In this document: positions 26,894 through 36,504 of the stretch, in pieces
How the letters are laid out: every line of letters begins with the position of its first letter
Position numbering within the stretch: the first letter of the stretch is position 1
DNA from: Deltaproteobacteria bacterium
Lineage (GTDB): Bacteria; Myxococcota_A; Polyangia; Polyangiales; Polyangiaceae
Assembly: GCA_003235365.1 (NCBI GenBank)
Contig: QJWJ01000049.1
Span: 1-64,000 of the forward strand
DNA: 64,000 bases
Reading direction: 5' to 3'
Notes under the pieces: generated by a model
Told to the model about the DNA's origin: nothing
Seen by the model: only the letters and a program-made list of their open reading frames with translations
Database searches by the model: none
Translations under genes and position numbers: made by a program

Positions 26894-27871
26894 TCAGGGC
26901 GTGCGGGCCAGAACGGCTTCGCGCACGTCGAAGGCCAATCGGCACGCATCGAGGCCACGCGCATAACGGTGCCGCGCCTTCTCCGATATCCACGCCGGAT
27001 CCACCTGGCGTCGGACCCGGAGCAACACGCGCGACTCCCGCAAGTCCACGATGTGGACCCGCACTCGATGCCTTGCCGCGCCATCGAACTCCGATGGCGC
27101 GCCAGGTTCGTTGGGCTCGTCCAGGGCAAAGATGAACAGCTCGGCACGGTCAGCGAGTTGGGCCTGCTCAATCGGTGCCAAACCGTGCAACTCCTCGAGC
27201 TTCGCAACCGCCATGACGTCTTCTGCTTTCGCGACGCGCTCGGCCCAACGAGGGCTGAGTACGGGCAGGCCGGCAAGCGCAGCATACAGACGTTGGACGT
27301 GACCGGCTCGGTCCATCGCTCCTTCTCCGCGGTAGGCGGTGCGCACGTTTTCGAGCAACGACTTCTCGTCACGCGCCGGCGGAGGATCGAGCAGACACAA
27401 CAGAAGCGCATCTTTCTGCGACTCGGTCGCGACGGCGCCGATCTGATCGCTCGTTCCGAACGCGTCGATCGGTCCACGCACGTAGATGGCTGGCCGTTTG
27501 AGAAGCTCCGCCCAACCGTTCTGACTGCGCAGCTCGGGAACGAACACGTCCCCGCCGTACGCTCCAGCCGACTCGATCAACCACGCGTTGAGGTTTGACA
27601 CCAGCTCATCGCTGTCTCGAGTGAGCGCACCGGACTGGCGCTGAAGGGTCGTCAACAGCCGACTCTGTGCGCGTTCCAACTCCTCGCGCTGGGTTTGCTG
27701 ATAGTTCAGCATCCACAACACACACGCCACGATCGTCGAGACGGTGGCAACACGAAGCAGGGCGATCATTCCCGGGCGCAAATGCGAGCTGCGGCCTCGC
27801 GAGCCGAGACTCCGCTCGATCCTCGCTGCGAGCTGCGGGGACATCTTCGAATTGGACAAGAACGTCGGCAT
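26894..27871 (-). CDS. Membrane-anchored protein of unknown function, partner of the MutS-like ATPase
   Basis: This 325-residue protein has one membrane segment at about residues 34-56 (MIALLRVATVSTIVACVLWML) after a basic N terminus, so most of the protein is probably periplasmic. A helical region follows (EELERAQSRLLTTLQRQSGALTRD), then an alpha/beta domain ending in HRVRVHIVDLRESRVLLRVRRQVDPAWI. No family recognised. It lies 17 nt downstream of the MutS-like gene on the same strand, so the two form one transcription unit. Confidence 0.7.
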   Translation of the reverse strand: MPTFLSNSKMSPQLAARIERSLGSRGRSSHLRPGMIALLRVATVSTIVACVLWMLNYQQTQREELERAQSRLLTTLQRQSGALTRDSDELVSNLNAWLIESAGAYGGDVFVPELRSQNGWAELLKRPAIYVRGPIDAFGTSDQIGAVATESQKDALLLCLLDPPPARDEKSLLENVRTAYRGEGAMDRAGHVQRLYAALAGLPVLSPRWAERVAKAEDVMAVAKLEELHGLAPIEQAQLADRAELFIFALDEPNEPGAPSEFDGAARHRVRVHIVDLRESRVLLRVRRQVDPAWISEKARHRYARGLDACRLAFDVREAVLARTP

Positions 27872-27888
27872 GGACCCTCGGCGACGAC

Positions 27889-29562
27889 TCAGTGGATGTT
27901 GTTTCCGCGACTAAGTGGCGCACTTTCGCGGTTCAGATTGGCTTCGATCAATGCCATCAATTGGTCGCCGGTAACTCCGAGCCTCGCCGCCGCATGGGAC
28001 GCGAGTGACGTCTGAGCCACCCCCTCGGCGAACTGATACGTCGGCTCCTGTTGCGGGCCCAACGCGACCTGCAAGAACCGTAGACCGTCGATTTGTCGAC
28101 GCTGCTGCAATCGCGCGGCGAAGTCGAGAAAGTGCGTCGTGATGAACGCTTGCGGTCGCAGAATGGACAACATGCGCAGCACGAGTTCGAAGATCTCTTC
28201 GCCTTCGGAGGGGTTCGTCCCTGAACACAGTTCGTCCAGGATCACCATCGCGCCGCTCGGCAGGGACTCGAACAGGCCCCGAATCCGCATCAACTCCATG
28301 CCCAGGCGCCCCTCACTCTGATCGAAGCGCGTTTCTTGGATGAGTGAAACCACCAAAGACGGAGCCAGCACCATCTGCGCCGAATGCGCTGGGACGAACA
28401 AGCCGACCTGAGCCAACAGTTGCGACAACCCCAAAGCCTGCAGCAAGCGCGTCTTTCCACCCGAATTCGGGCCGGTGATCAGCACGGTGGCGTCGTGCCT
28501 GTCGATCTCGATGTCGCAGGGTACTGGCTTGCCCTGCGAGAGCAACAACGGATTGAAGAGGCCCGAGATGCGCCGAGGCTGACCGGCAGTGACGATGTCC
28601 GGCAAGCACACCGGCAAGCCCGCAGCCGCCGCTCGATCGGCGAAGCTCAATCCACCGAGATAGAACTCCATGTCGCCCAACAACTGCACCAGCAGCGGCA
28701 ACGTCGGTGCAATGCCTTCGAATACTGCGTCGAGCAAGCGCGCCATCACTTCGCCATCACCGAACGCAAACCCGCGACCAAACAGCTCCAGCTTCGCGAG
28801 CCAGCGTCGCCACGGTGGATTGACGAAAGCGTTCTCCTTCGCTTCGTCGACCTTCAACAGCTCGAGCTTTCGAACGCGGCCGTCGGCGCCAATCCCGACT
28901 CGAAACTCGACGGCAGCCATGCCCTCGTCGTAGCGAAGCAGCTCGACCAGCGAGCGGAATGCCTCGGAGTTGCGTACCGCAGTGCCGAAGGCCGACAGGC
29001 GCTGCAACCCCGACTGGGCCGTGGCGAATCCTTGGGTCATCAACTCGACGACGTCTGCGAACCCTTCCAGCACGCTCAACTGACGACGGTTGCTATCGCC
29101 ACCGAATCCGGCGGAAGTCCCTTCCAGCACCGTTCGGAGGCGGCCCAAACCGAGATAGAGCTCTTCAAACTTCCGGCGCAGGCCCGGCGACTGGGACAGC
29201 TCCCAGATGATCTGCCTTCGAAAATCGACGACGGCCGCGTCCGTCGGGGGGGCGGTCAGCAGCCGCAGCAAGTGTTCAGTCACCAACGTGGGGTGAGCTC
29301 CTCCCACCGACACGCGGAAACACTCGCCGACGAAGTTGCGAACGAACAGGTCTTCCGCAAACGCCTCGGCTCGGAAGGTCGACGGCGCAAACGTCGCTCG
29401 TTTGAGGAGATCCGCAAACAAGCCCCCGGAGTTGCCCCCGGCGAACGCCATGACAATCACGGGCTCGGCGTTGGCCTGGTCAATTCGGCGCATCGCGCTG
29501 GGGTGTAGGAGGTCAGGCAAGGTGGCACCTTGCAGTGTGAGATCAGCGTCGGCCGCGGTCAT
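27889..29562 (-). CDS. MutS-family ATPase (MutS core and ATPase domains only)
   Basis: This is a 557-residue protein. The C-terminal part has the MutS ATPase motifs: Walker A GPNSGGKT at 364-371, the ILDELCSGTNPSEG Walker B/signature region at about 441-454, and the H-loop TTH at 475-477. The N-terminal 340 residues look like a helical lever/clamp core and lack the mismatch-binding domain and its Phe-x-Glu motif. It is therefore MutS-related (like MutS2/SMR-less or small MutS-like proteins) and not canonical MutS. The ATG at 29562 is chosen; ATG 29658 is alternative. It forms an operon with the membrane protein at 26894-27871 and is divergent from the sigma factor gene. Function unknown; the ATPase is probably intact. 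Confidence 0.8.
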   Translation of the reverse strand: MTAADADLTLQGATLPDLLHPSAMRRIDQANAEPVIVMAFAGGNSGGLFADLLKRATFAPSTFRAEAFAEDLFVRNFVGECFRVSVGGAHPTLVTEHLLRLLTAPPTDAAVVDFRRQIIWELSQSPGLRRKFEELYLGLGRLRTVLEGTSAGFGGDSNRRQLSVLEGFADVVELMTQGFATAQSGLQRLSAFGTAVRNSEAFRSLVELLRYDEGMAAVEFRVGIGADGRVRKLELLKVDEAKENAFVNPPWRRWLAKLELFGRGFAFGDGEVMARLLDAVFEGIAPTLPLLVQLLGDMEFYLGGLSFADRAAAAGLPVCLPDIVTAGQPRRISGLFNPLLLSQGKPVPCDIEIDRHDATVLITGPNSGGKTRLLQALGLSQLLAQVGLFVPAHSAQMVLAPSLVVSLIQETRFDQSEGRLGMELMRIRGLFESLPSGAMVILDELCSGTNPSEGEEIFELVLRMLSILRPQAFITTHFLDFAARLQQRRQIDGLRFLQVALGPQQEPTYQFAEGVAQTSLASHAAARLGVTGDQLMALIEANLNRESAPLSRGNNIH

Positions 29563-29890
29563 CGTCGGGTTCAACCCCGCGCAGCCCAAAGCCTTTGGCG
29601 GCGTCAGTCGTGCTGGCAGAACGAGGCGCCGCCCGGTCGGCCCTCGGTCAAATCCCATCGGCGTCGGTCGGTCAACGCCATGCCTCAGCCGGTGTCCGCC
29701 GATCCTGGTGTCACGGCGATGCGGTCGTGGGCTGAGCACCACGGTTTGGATGTAACCAGGCCGCACTGCGCACGTAGTACGGAGAATGAGCGTCGGAACC
29801 GGTCGCGTCGGTGCCTGCACCGCTCCCGCCAATACCGGTTGGCCACGGACGCCGTTCCAACGGCCTGCGCGCCATGGTAGCGTGGGCGCC
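29563..29890. other. Divergent intergenic region between MutS-like and sigma factor genes
   Basis: About 330 bases. Open frames extend from both neighbours but without convincing starts. No ribosome-binding site or hairpin was recognised. It probably holds promoters for both genes. Confidence 0.35.
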
Positions 29891-30469
29891 GTGGCGGATG
29901 GGACGACGCGTTCGGCGGCAAGCGCTGCGATGGACCGCTACGCCGAGGGAGAAGACGCGGCGTTCGCTGCGCTGTACGATGAGCTTGCGCCACGCCTTTT
30001 GGCATTCATACGAAGCATGGTCAGATCGCACATCGCAGCAGAAGACATCGTCCAGCAGACGTTCCTCCAGCTGCACGAAGCTCGCGCCACCTTCGCCAGG
30101 GGCGGGCGCGTCGAACCCTGGGCGTACACCATCGCCCGTCGGGTTGCCATCGACTGGAGTCGCAAGCGAACGCGTTGGCGAGAGAACGATGCGGTCGACG
30201 CAAGCGACGCCAACCTTCCCGCACCCAACACTTCACCCGAAGAGCAGGCCTACGCGCGTCAGCTCGACCACGTCATCACCCAGGAGTTGGAACGGGTACC
30301 GACGAGTCTACGCGACGCGTTCGTGATGTTGCGCCTCGAAGGGTTCAGCGTTGAAGAGACGGCAACCGTGCTCGATCTGACGCCGGGCTCAGCCAAGGTT
30401 CGCGCCCATCGCGCCGGTGCGCTCCTTCGCGTCCGGCTACTGCAGTTCTTCGGGGGAGGTTCGACGTGA
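29891..30469 (+). CDS. ECF-type RNA polymerase sigma factor
   Basis: This sigma factor of about 192 residues has region 2 around DELAPRLLAFIRSMVRSHIAAEDIVQQTFLQLHEA with the downstream WAYTIARRVAIDWSRKR. Region 4 is VPTSLRDAFVMLRLEGFSVEETATVLDLTPGSAKVRAHRAGALLR, a helix-turn-helix for the -35 element. GTG at 29891 is chosen because ECF factors of this group have a short N terminus; ATG 29930 is the alternative. It overlaps the anti-sigma gene by four bases (GTGA), typical of a sigma/anti-sigma pair that autoregulates. Confidence 0.9.
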   Translation: MADGTTRSAASAAMDRYAEGEDAAFAALYDELAPRLLAFIRSMVRSHIAAEDIVQQTFLQLHEARATFARGGRVEPWAYTIARRVAIDWSRKRTRWRENDAVDASDANLPAPNTSPEEQAYARQLDHVITQELERVPTSLRDAFVMLRLEGFSVEETATVLDLTPGSAKVRAHRAGALLRVRLLQFFGGGST

Positions 30470-31110
30470 CTTCCGACGAGCTGCGCGAGCGTGTTCTACG
30501 GAACGTTCAGCAAACCCCAGCGCCGACGCGGTCACAGCGGGTGGTCAGAGGTTGGTCGTTGCTCGCTGCAGCAGTGCTGGTCGGCGCGGCAAGCGCACTG
30601 ATTGGCAGGGCCGATTCGGAACGTCCGCTGTCATACGTGCTGACCATCGCGCTGAGTGCCGCAACAGCGGCGCTTTGGGCTACGAGAGCGGCGGTGCAGG
30701 GCGCGACGCTCAACGCGTTGACCCCCAAGCACCTCGCCAAAGCCCTGGGCACGACGCCGGCACTGGCCGCTGCGGTCGCAGCCGTCACGTGGCTGACCTT
30801 GGAAACCCCACCGATGCCAACGACGTGGATGGCAGACGCGATGTGTGCCGTGATGCACGGCATGATCAGCGCCATGCTGATGACGCTATGCCTGCTGTGG
30901 CTGCGCCGGAGCGATCCCTGGTCGCCAATGACGCGAGGCGCGCTTGCCGGCCTTGCCGCCGGTGCCTGGGGCACGCTGGTCATGGTTCTCCGCTGCCCCA
31001 GCGTCGCGATCGACCACGTCGTGTTCGGCCACGTGCTGCCGATCGCCGTGTTCGTGATTGCTGGCGCGCTGCTCGGCACCCGCACCGTGGGCTTCCGCGC
31101 CAGTCGCTGA
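30466..31110 (+). CDS. NrsF-like (DUF1109) anti-sigma factor
   Basis: This 214-residue integral membrane protein has six predicted helices and a short cytoplasmic N terminus. A Cys/His-bearing segment is visible (MCAVMHGMISAMLMTLCLLWLRRSDPWSPM, then RCPSVAIDHVVFGHVLP), consistent with NrsF-type redox-sensing anti-sigma proteins. The GTG start overlaps the stop of the sigma gene, so the two are translationally coupled. It probably holds the ECF sigma factor at the membrane until a signal, possibly redox or metal, releases it. The NrsF assignment rests on pattern and gene order. Confidence 0.75.
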   Translation: MTSDELRERVLRNVQQTPAPTRSQRVVRGWSLLAAAVLVGAASALIGRADSERPLSYVLTIALSAATAALWATRAAVQGATLNALTPKHLAKALGTTPALAAAVAAVTWLTLETPPMPTTWMADAMCAVMHGMISAMLMTLCLLWLRRSDPWSPMTRGALAGLAAGAWGTLVMVLRCPSVAIDHVVFGHVLPIAVFVIAGALLGTRTVGFRASR

Positions 31111-31129
31111 CTCGCCGCCCAGGTGATTC

Positions 31130-31153
31130 CTGACGCGCAGCGCGTCGCGTCAG
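31130..31153. terminator. Terminator-like hairpin after the anti-sigma gene
   Basis: Eight-base arms CTGACGCG (31130-31137) and CGCGTCAG (31146-31153) flank an eight-base loop, about 20 bases after the anti-sigma stop codon. No T tract follows. Confidence 0.45.
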
Positions 31154-31267
31154 TAGACGAACACGAAAAAAGAGTGCGTGAACCGTAACCGCTCCGCGGG
31201 TCGCACGTAGGGCATCAATCGTGGCGGCGACAGCTGCCTTCAACTCCCGCTCCTACGGAGAACGACG

Positions 31268-32440
31268 ATGGTTTCTAGACACCGTTTCAACAGCTGGGCC
31301 TGGCTCGGCGCACTGCTCGCGACCGTCAACATTGCAGCCTGTGACGACGATTCCGACGACTCGACGACGTCCACCGACGACCCGACCCAGAAGGCAGACT
31401 CTGGCACGACCGACGACGACCAGACCGATGACGCAAAGCCCAATGGAAGCGGAGACACCGATTCGGGCAAACCCGAACCAGACCCGCCAGCAGCGATGTT
31501 TGCCGACCCTTCCAAAGACGCGATGGAGGTGATCGAAAGCATCGATGGCTACGAGGAATGGACGCGCTTCTCGGAGAACGTCGATCGGATGAAGTCTGGG
31601 GGGCACGCGCCGGGCGGCAACGCCATGTTCGTCGAGACCTTCCGCAACGATGTCGTCGTTGCCGCGGAAGAAACGGGCACGCTTCCGCTCCCCGACGGCA
31701 GTTTGATAGTCAAGGAGAACTACCCCAGCGACGCTGCCGAGGATCCGATGGCCCTGACCATCATGGCGAAGATGGACGGCGAGTGGTTCTGGCTGCAGAT
31801 GACCCCCGACGGCAAGGTGATGCGCGGACCAAACGGCGATCCGGTAGAGGGCACGGACGTGCCCATGTGCGTCGATTGCCATTCCGACGTCGAAGACAAC
31901 GACTACGTGTTCTTGCACGATTTCTCGACGCCGACGAAACCTTCCCTGCTCGAACCGTCGGAAGAGGCTCAGGCAGTCATCGATTCCTACGAGGGCTACA
32001 CCGAGTGGTCGACCTTCGAGGAGAACGCAACGCGTATGCAATCGTCGGGGCACGCACCGGGTGGCAACGCCATGTTCGTGCAGACGTATCGGAACTCAGT
32101 GGTCGAAGAGGCCGAGAAGGACGGAACACTTCCGCTCCCAGACGGCAGCGTCATCGTCAAGGAGAACTACCCCAGCGCCGACGCCGAAGATCCGATGGCG
32201 CTCACGGTGATGGCCAAGACCAACGGCGAGTGGTTTTGGCTGCAGGTAACCCCTTCCGGAGAAGTGATGACCGATCCCGATGGCGCTGCGATGGAAGGGT
32301 TCGACGTCCCCATGTGCGTGACTTGCCATTCCATCGTCAGTGACAACGACTACGTCTACCTCCACGATTTCAGCGAACCACTGATGATGTCCCACGACGC
32401 AGGCGCAGCTGACAGCGGCATGGGCAGCGACGGCGGCTGA
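31268..32440 (+). CDS. Lipoprotein with two tandem cytochrome P460-like heme domains
   Basis: This 390-residue protein has a lipobox NIAAC (Cys25), an acidic linker to about residue 80, then two very similar domains at about 85-222 and 235-370. Each has W...GGHAPGGNAMFV, a LPLPDGSxIVKENYPS segment, GEWFWLQ and a CxxCH heme-attachment motif (CVDCH 201-205 and CVTCH 350-354) followed by DNDYVFLHDF. These match the cytochrome P460 family, which oxidises hydroxylamine or detoxifies NO in ammonia oxidisers and methanotrophs. The DNA shows the duplication directly. A GGAG lies 8 bases before the ATG. Two domains in one lipoprotein is unusual. It may act in periplasmic electron transfer or NO/hydroxylamine handling. 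No nearby c-type maturation genes. Confidence 0.85.
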   Translation: MVSRHRFNSWAWLGALLATVNIAACDDDSDDSTTSTDDPTQKADSGTTDDDQTDDAKPNGSGDTDSGKPEPDPPAAMFADPSKDAMEVIESIDGYEEWTRFSENVDRMKSGGHAPGGNAMFVETFRNDVVVAAEETGTLPLPDGSLIVKENYPSDAAEDPMALTIMAKMDGEWFWLQMTPDGKVMRGPNGDPVEGTDVPMCVDCHSDVEDNDYVFLHDFSTPTKPSLLEPSEEAQAVIDSYEGYTEWSTFEENATRMQSSGHAPGGNAMFVQTYRNSVVEEAEKDGTLPLPDGSVIVKENYPSADAEDPMALTVMAKTNGEWFWLQVTPSGEVMTDPDGAAMEGFDVPMCVTCHSIVSDNDYVYLHDFSEPLMMSHDAGAADSGMGSDGG

Positions 32441-32503
32441 GCGAGAGGTGTAGCTACCGACGACGCGCGGCCCGCAAACTCGCGGTCCTCGCGTGCCCCA
32501 CGC

Positions 32504-33775
32504 TCAACGTTGCTGAAGCGAACACGTGCCACCAGCGCAGATCTGGAGGGTCGGGCATGAGTTGAAACAAGAGCCACAGTGATCCCGCTCACCCGCCAGG
32601 TAGACGCAGAAATCGTCGCACATCTCGTGGGTGGCGGGACACGTCGCTCGGCACGAGCCTTCGACACAGTAGGGCTCAGTCTGGGGACACACGTTCCCAC
32701 AGCCACCACAGTTGTTCGGATCGACGCGCGACGTTGGAACGCCAGCGCAGTCCATCCAACCCTCGGGCAGCACGCACTTGCCGCCACGGCACACCTCTGG
32801 ACCAGAGCACTCGATGCCGCACACGGTGCACGCTGACTCGTCATCCAGAACGCACAGGTCCTGACAGGAAATTCGCGACATGGAGCACTTGCACACTCCT
32901 TGCTCGCATATCTGTTCTGCGCCACAACGGTTGCCACACTCGCCGCAGTTTCGGTCATCGAGAGACACTTGGACCGCCTGCTCGCCGTTGCAGAGCTTCC
33001 ACCCGTCGGGCAACGAGCAAATGCCCTGCTCACACTGATGGGGTGGGTCACAAGTCGCCAGGCAGCCCTGGAGCGCCGCTGTCGAAGCGTCCGAGCCAGC
33101 CCCTGCGTCGTCGACTACTCCGGCATCCGACGCACAAGCGCCGCTCTCGCAGACGCACTTGCCGGCAATGCACGACTCTCCGACGCGACAGGAGTGGTCG
33201 CATTGGCCGCAGTGGTTCGTGTCACGACTCGTGTCGCTGCAGACGTCATCGCAAGGCGTGGACCCGTCCGGGCACTCGCAAACGCCCTTGTCGCACGAGC
33301 CCCCCAAAGGACATTGGTGACCACACACACCGCAATTGAGCGGATTGGCCCAAACGTCCATACAAGAGCCGTTGCATAGGGCTTGAGGCTCGGAACATCG
33401 CCTCGCCGAACCGGCATCGCAACCGTCGCCGCGACAGATTCCGCCATCGACGGGGCTGGTCCCCGGTGAGTCGTCCAACCCAGTGGGTGTAGCCAACTCA
33501 TCCCGCGGCGGTGAGACCGTCGAAGGGCTACTCGTCGGGGAATCGGAAGCAGAGTCGTCTGCCGCGGCCGGACCCGAAGGATCATCGGCGGGCCCCCCTT
33601 CGTTGTGGGGTTCGTTGGACGCGTCGACTCGTACCTCGGTGCTGAAGTCCAGCGGCCGAGTCTTTCCCGAGTAGCAGCCCGTCACGCACAACGCGCCGAC
33701 CAAATGGGCGAGCACGATTATCGAATGAGCGTTCGCGAATCGCCAACGCTCATTTAGCATCAATCCCTTACCCAT
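32504..33775 (-). CDS. Cys-repeat lipoprotein, signal peptide coded by a palindromic repeat
   Basis: This 423-residue protein has a signal peptide ending in lipobox LCVTGC, a Ser/Asp/Pro linker and then some 25-35-residue repeats such as NPLNCGVCGHQC, GGSCDKGVCEC and DTNHCGQCDHSC. These Cys-rich repeats of the CGxC type occur in secreted myxobacterial proteins and probably form disulfide-linked knots. The ATG at 33775 has GGAAGG 8 bases upstream; ATG 33760 is an alternative. Codons 7-16 of the N terminus lie inside a palindromic element that is repeated at 60075. Convergent with the P460 gene, and downstream of the TPR/kinase/FHA operon. Confidence 0.8.
   Translation of the reverse strand: MGKGLMLNERWRFANAHSIIVLAHLVGALCVTGCYSGKTRPLDFSTEVRVDASNEPHNEGGPADDPSGPAAADDSASDSPTSSPSTVSPPRDELATPTGLDDSPGTSPVDGGICRGDGCDAGSARRCSEPQALCNGSCMDVWANPLNCGVCGHQCPLGGSCDKGVCECPDGSTPCDDVCSDTSRDTNHCGQCDHSCRVGESCIAGKCVCESGACASDAGVVDDAGAGSDASTAALQGCLATCDPPHQCEQGICSLPDGWKLCNGEQAVQVSLDDRNCGECGNRCGAEQICEQGVCKCSMSRISCQDLCVLDDESACTVCGIECSGPEVCRGGKCVLPEGWMDCAGVPTSRVDPNNCGGCGNVCPQTEPYCVEGSCRATCPATHEMCDDFCVYLAGERDHCGSCFNSCPTLQICAGGTCSLQQR
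33722..33755. repeat. Palindromic repeat (copy 1) inside the lipoprotein coding sequence
   Basis: Ten-base arms AATGAGCGTT (33724-33733) and AACGCTCATT (33745-33754) enclose 11 bases. Read on the minus strand, the 33-bp element differs from the copy at 60075 at only two interior positions. Here it encodes residues of the signal-peptide n-region (NERWRFANAHS). Confidence 0.7.
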
Positions 33776-33810
33776 TGCCACGCCCTTCCAGCTGAGTTCC
33801 ACGCAACCCG

Positions 33811-35084
33811 TCACCATCGCCCCCGCACGTTCACGCCATGAGCGGCAACCCCGATCTGCAGTTCGTCGTCTGAGGACACCGCGATGTAGAACGCAGTTAC
33901 CAACGCTCCTACCGCCACGATTCCCAGCCCGATCGACGTCGCGCCGACCGTGCGAACCGACGCGAGGCGCTCGTTGTTTTCTTCCTGCAAGTCGTGGAAC
34001 GCGGCGGCGTCCTGGGTCGAAAGCCGACGACGACGCGCGGCCTGCAAGTCGTCGTCGGTGGTCTTCCAATCCGCGTATCGCTGATGATTCCACGCGCTGA
34101 GCCCAATCGCGGCACCTCCCGCCAAGAGCGACACACTGCCCAGAACCACACTCGAGGTGGGAAGGCCGTCGTGCGCCGTCTGGGGTACGACGAGCGGCGC
34201 GACTTCGCGCTGGGGAAGAATCCACCTCGCTCGGCGATTCTCACTCACGGTAACCAGGCCCTCGAACTTCTCCCCACTTGGCGACTGAGCGCGGACGAGG
34301 TGTACGCCCACGGGAACACTCTTCAAGTCCGGCCACTGCACGCCATCAATCTCGACCGAAGCCACTCCACCCGTTACTTCGAGGCTTCCAGTACTCAAAC
34401 CGGCCGCATCGGCTGGACTCAGCTGGCAATTCAGAGATTGCCCCTCGGCGGGGGGCGTGATCCGTTGGTCGACGAAGCCGTACTTCACGAAACGCAGCGC
34501 GTCGGTCTCTCCCGGCACCTTCACACGTCGTGGAAAAGGGAACTCTGCCAGCTCTGCCTGCCCGGCAAGCAGCTTGGTCCCCGGAATGTCGCACTGCACG
34601 TCGACTTCGATGAAACGTTCAGCCGGTGCTTTGGCTTCTCGCCGCGGCTCCTTCGGCTGTGCCTCGTCCAATGCGACGCGCAGCGCTTCGACTTGTTGCC
34701 GCACACGCATCCGCTCCTCATCACTGATCCGATCGCCAGCCTCGAGCGCGTAGCGTTGCAACGCCTCGATCGCCGAATCAAAACGACCCAGGGCCGCATT
34801 CGCCTGCGAGATGTTGTACAGCGTCGCGAAGTGAGGCTTGCACTGGTAGGCCGCATGAAAGGCTTTCAGCGCCGCTTCGTGATCGGCCTGCGCGGCGCGA
34901 CTCATTCCTTCGTTGAACAGCTCGCTAGCCGCGTTCCGAGAACAGCCTGAGACATCCGGCTGGGGGCCGTCAGCCGATCCATCAGCCGTCGCTCCGGCAG
35001 GGGCCGCAATCGCGGATCGAAACACCGAAGCAGCCACGAACGCCGTGATGAACGAGCACCATCGGCAAGTGCTGCCGCCTCGAC

Positions 35085-35088
<4 letters not shown>
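33811..35088 (-). CDS. Secreted TPR protein with a C-terminal membrane segment
   Basis: This 425-residue protein has a signal-like N terminus, then tetratricopeptide-like repeats (residues about 50-125: SELFNEGMSRAAQADHEAALKAFHAAYQCKP, LYNISQANAALGRFDSAIEALQRYALEAG). A beta-rich PEGA-like middle follows (VASVEIDGVQWPDLKSVPVGVHLVRAQSPSGEKFEGLVTV). Two hydrophobic segments occur near the C terminus (VVLGSVSLLAGGAAIGLSAW, GLGIVAVGALVTAFYIAV). Its ATG overlaps the kinase stop codon by four bases (ATGA), so it is the last gene of an FHA-sigma54 / kinase / TPR operon. It may be an envelope sensor or effector for the kinase. Confidence 0.75.
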
Positions 35089-36497
<1,409 letters not shown>

Positions 36498-36504
36498 CGA
36501 TCCC

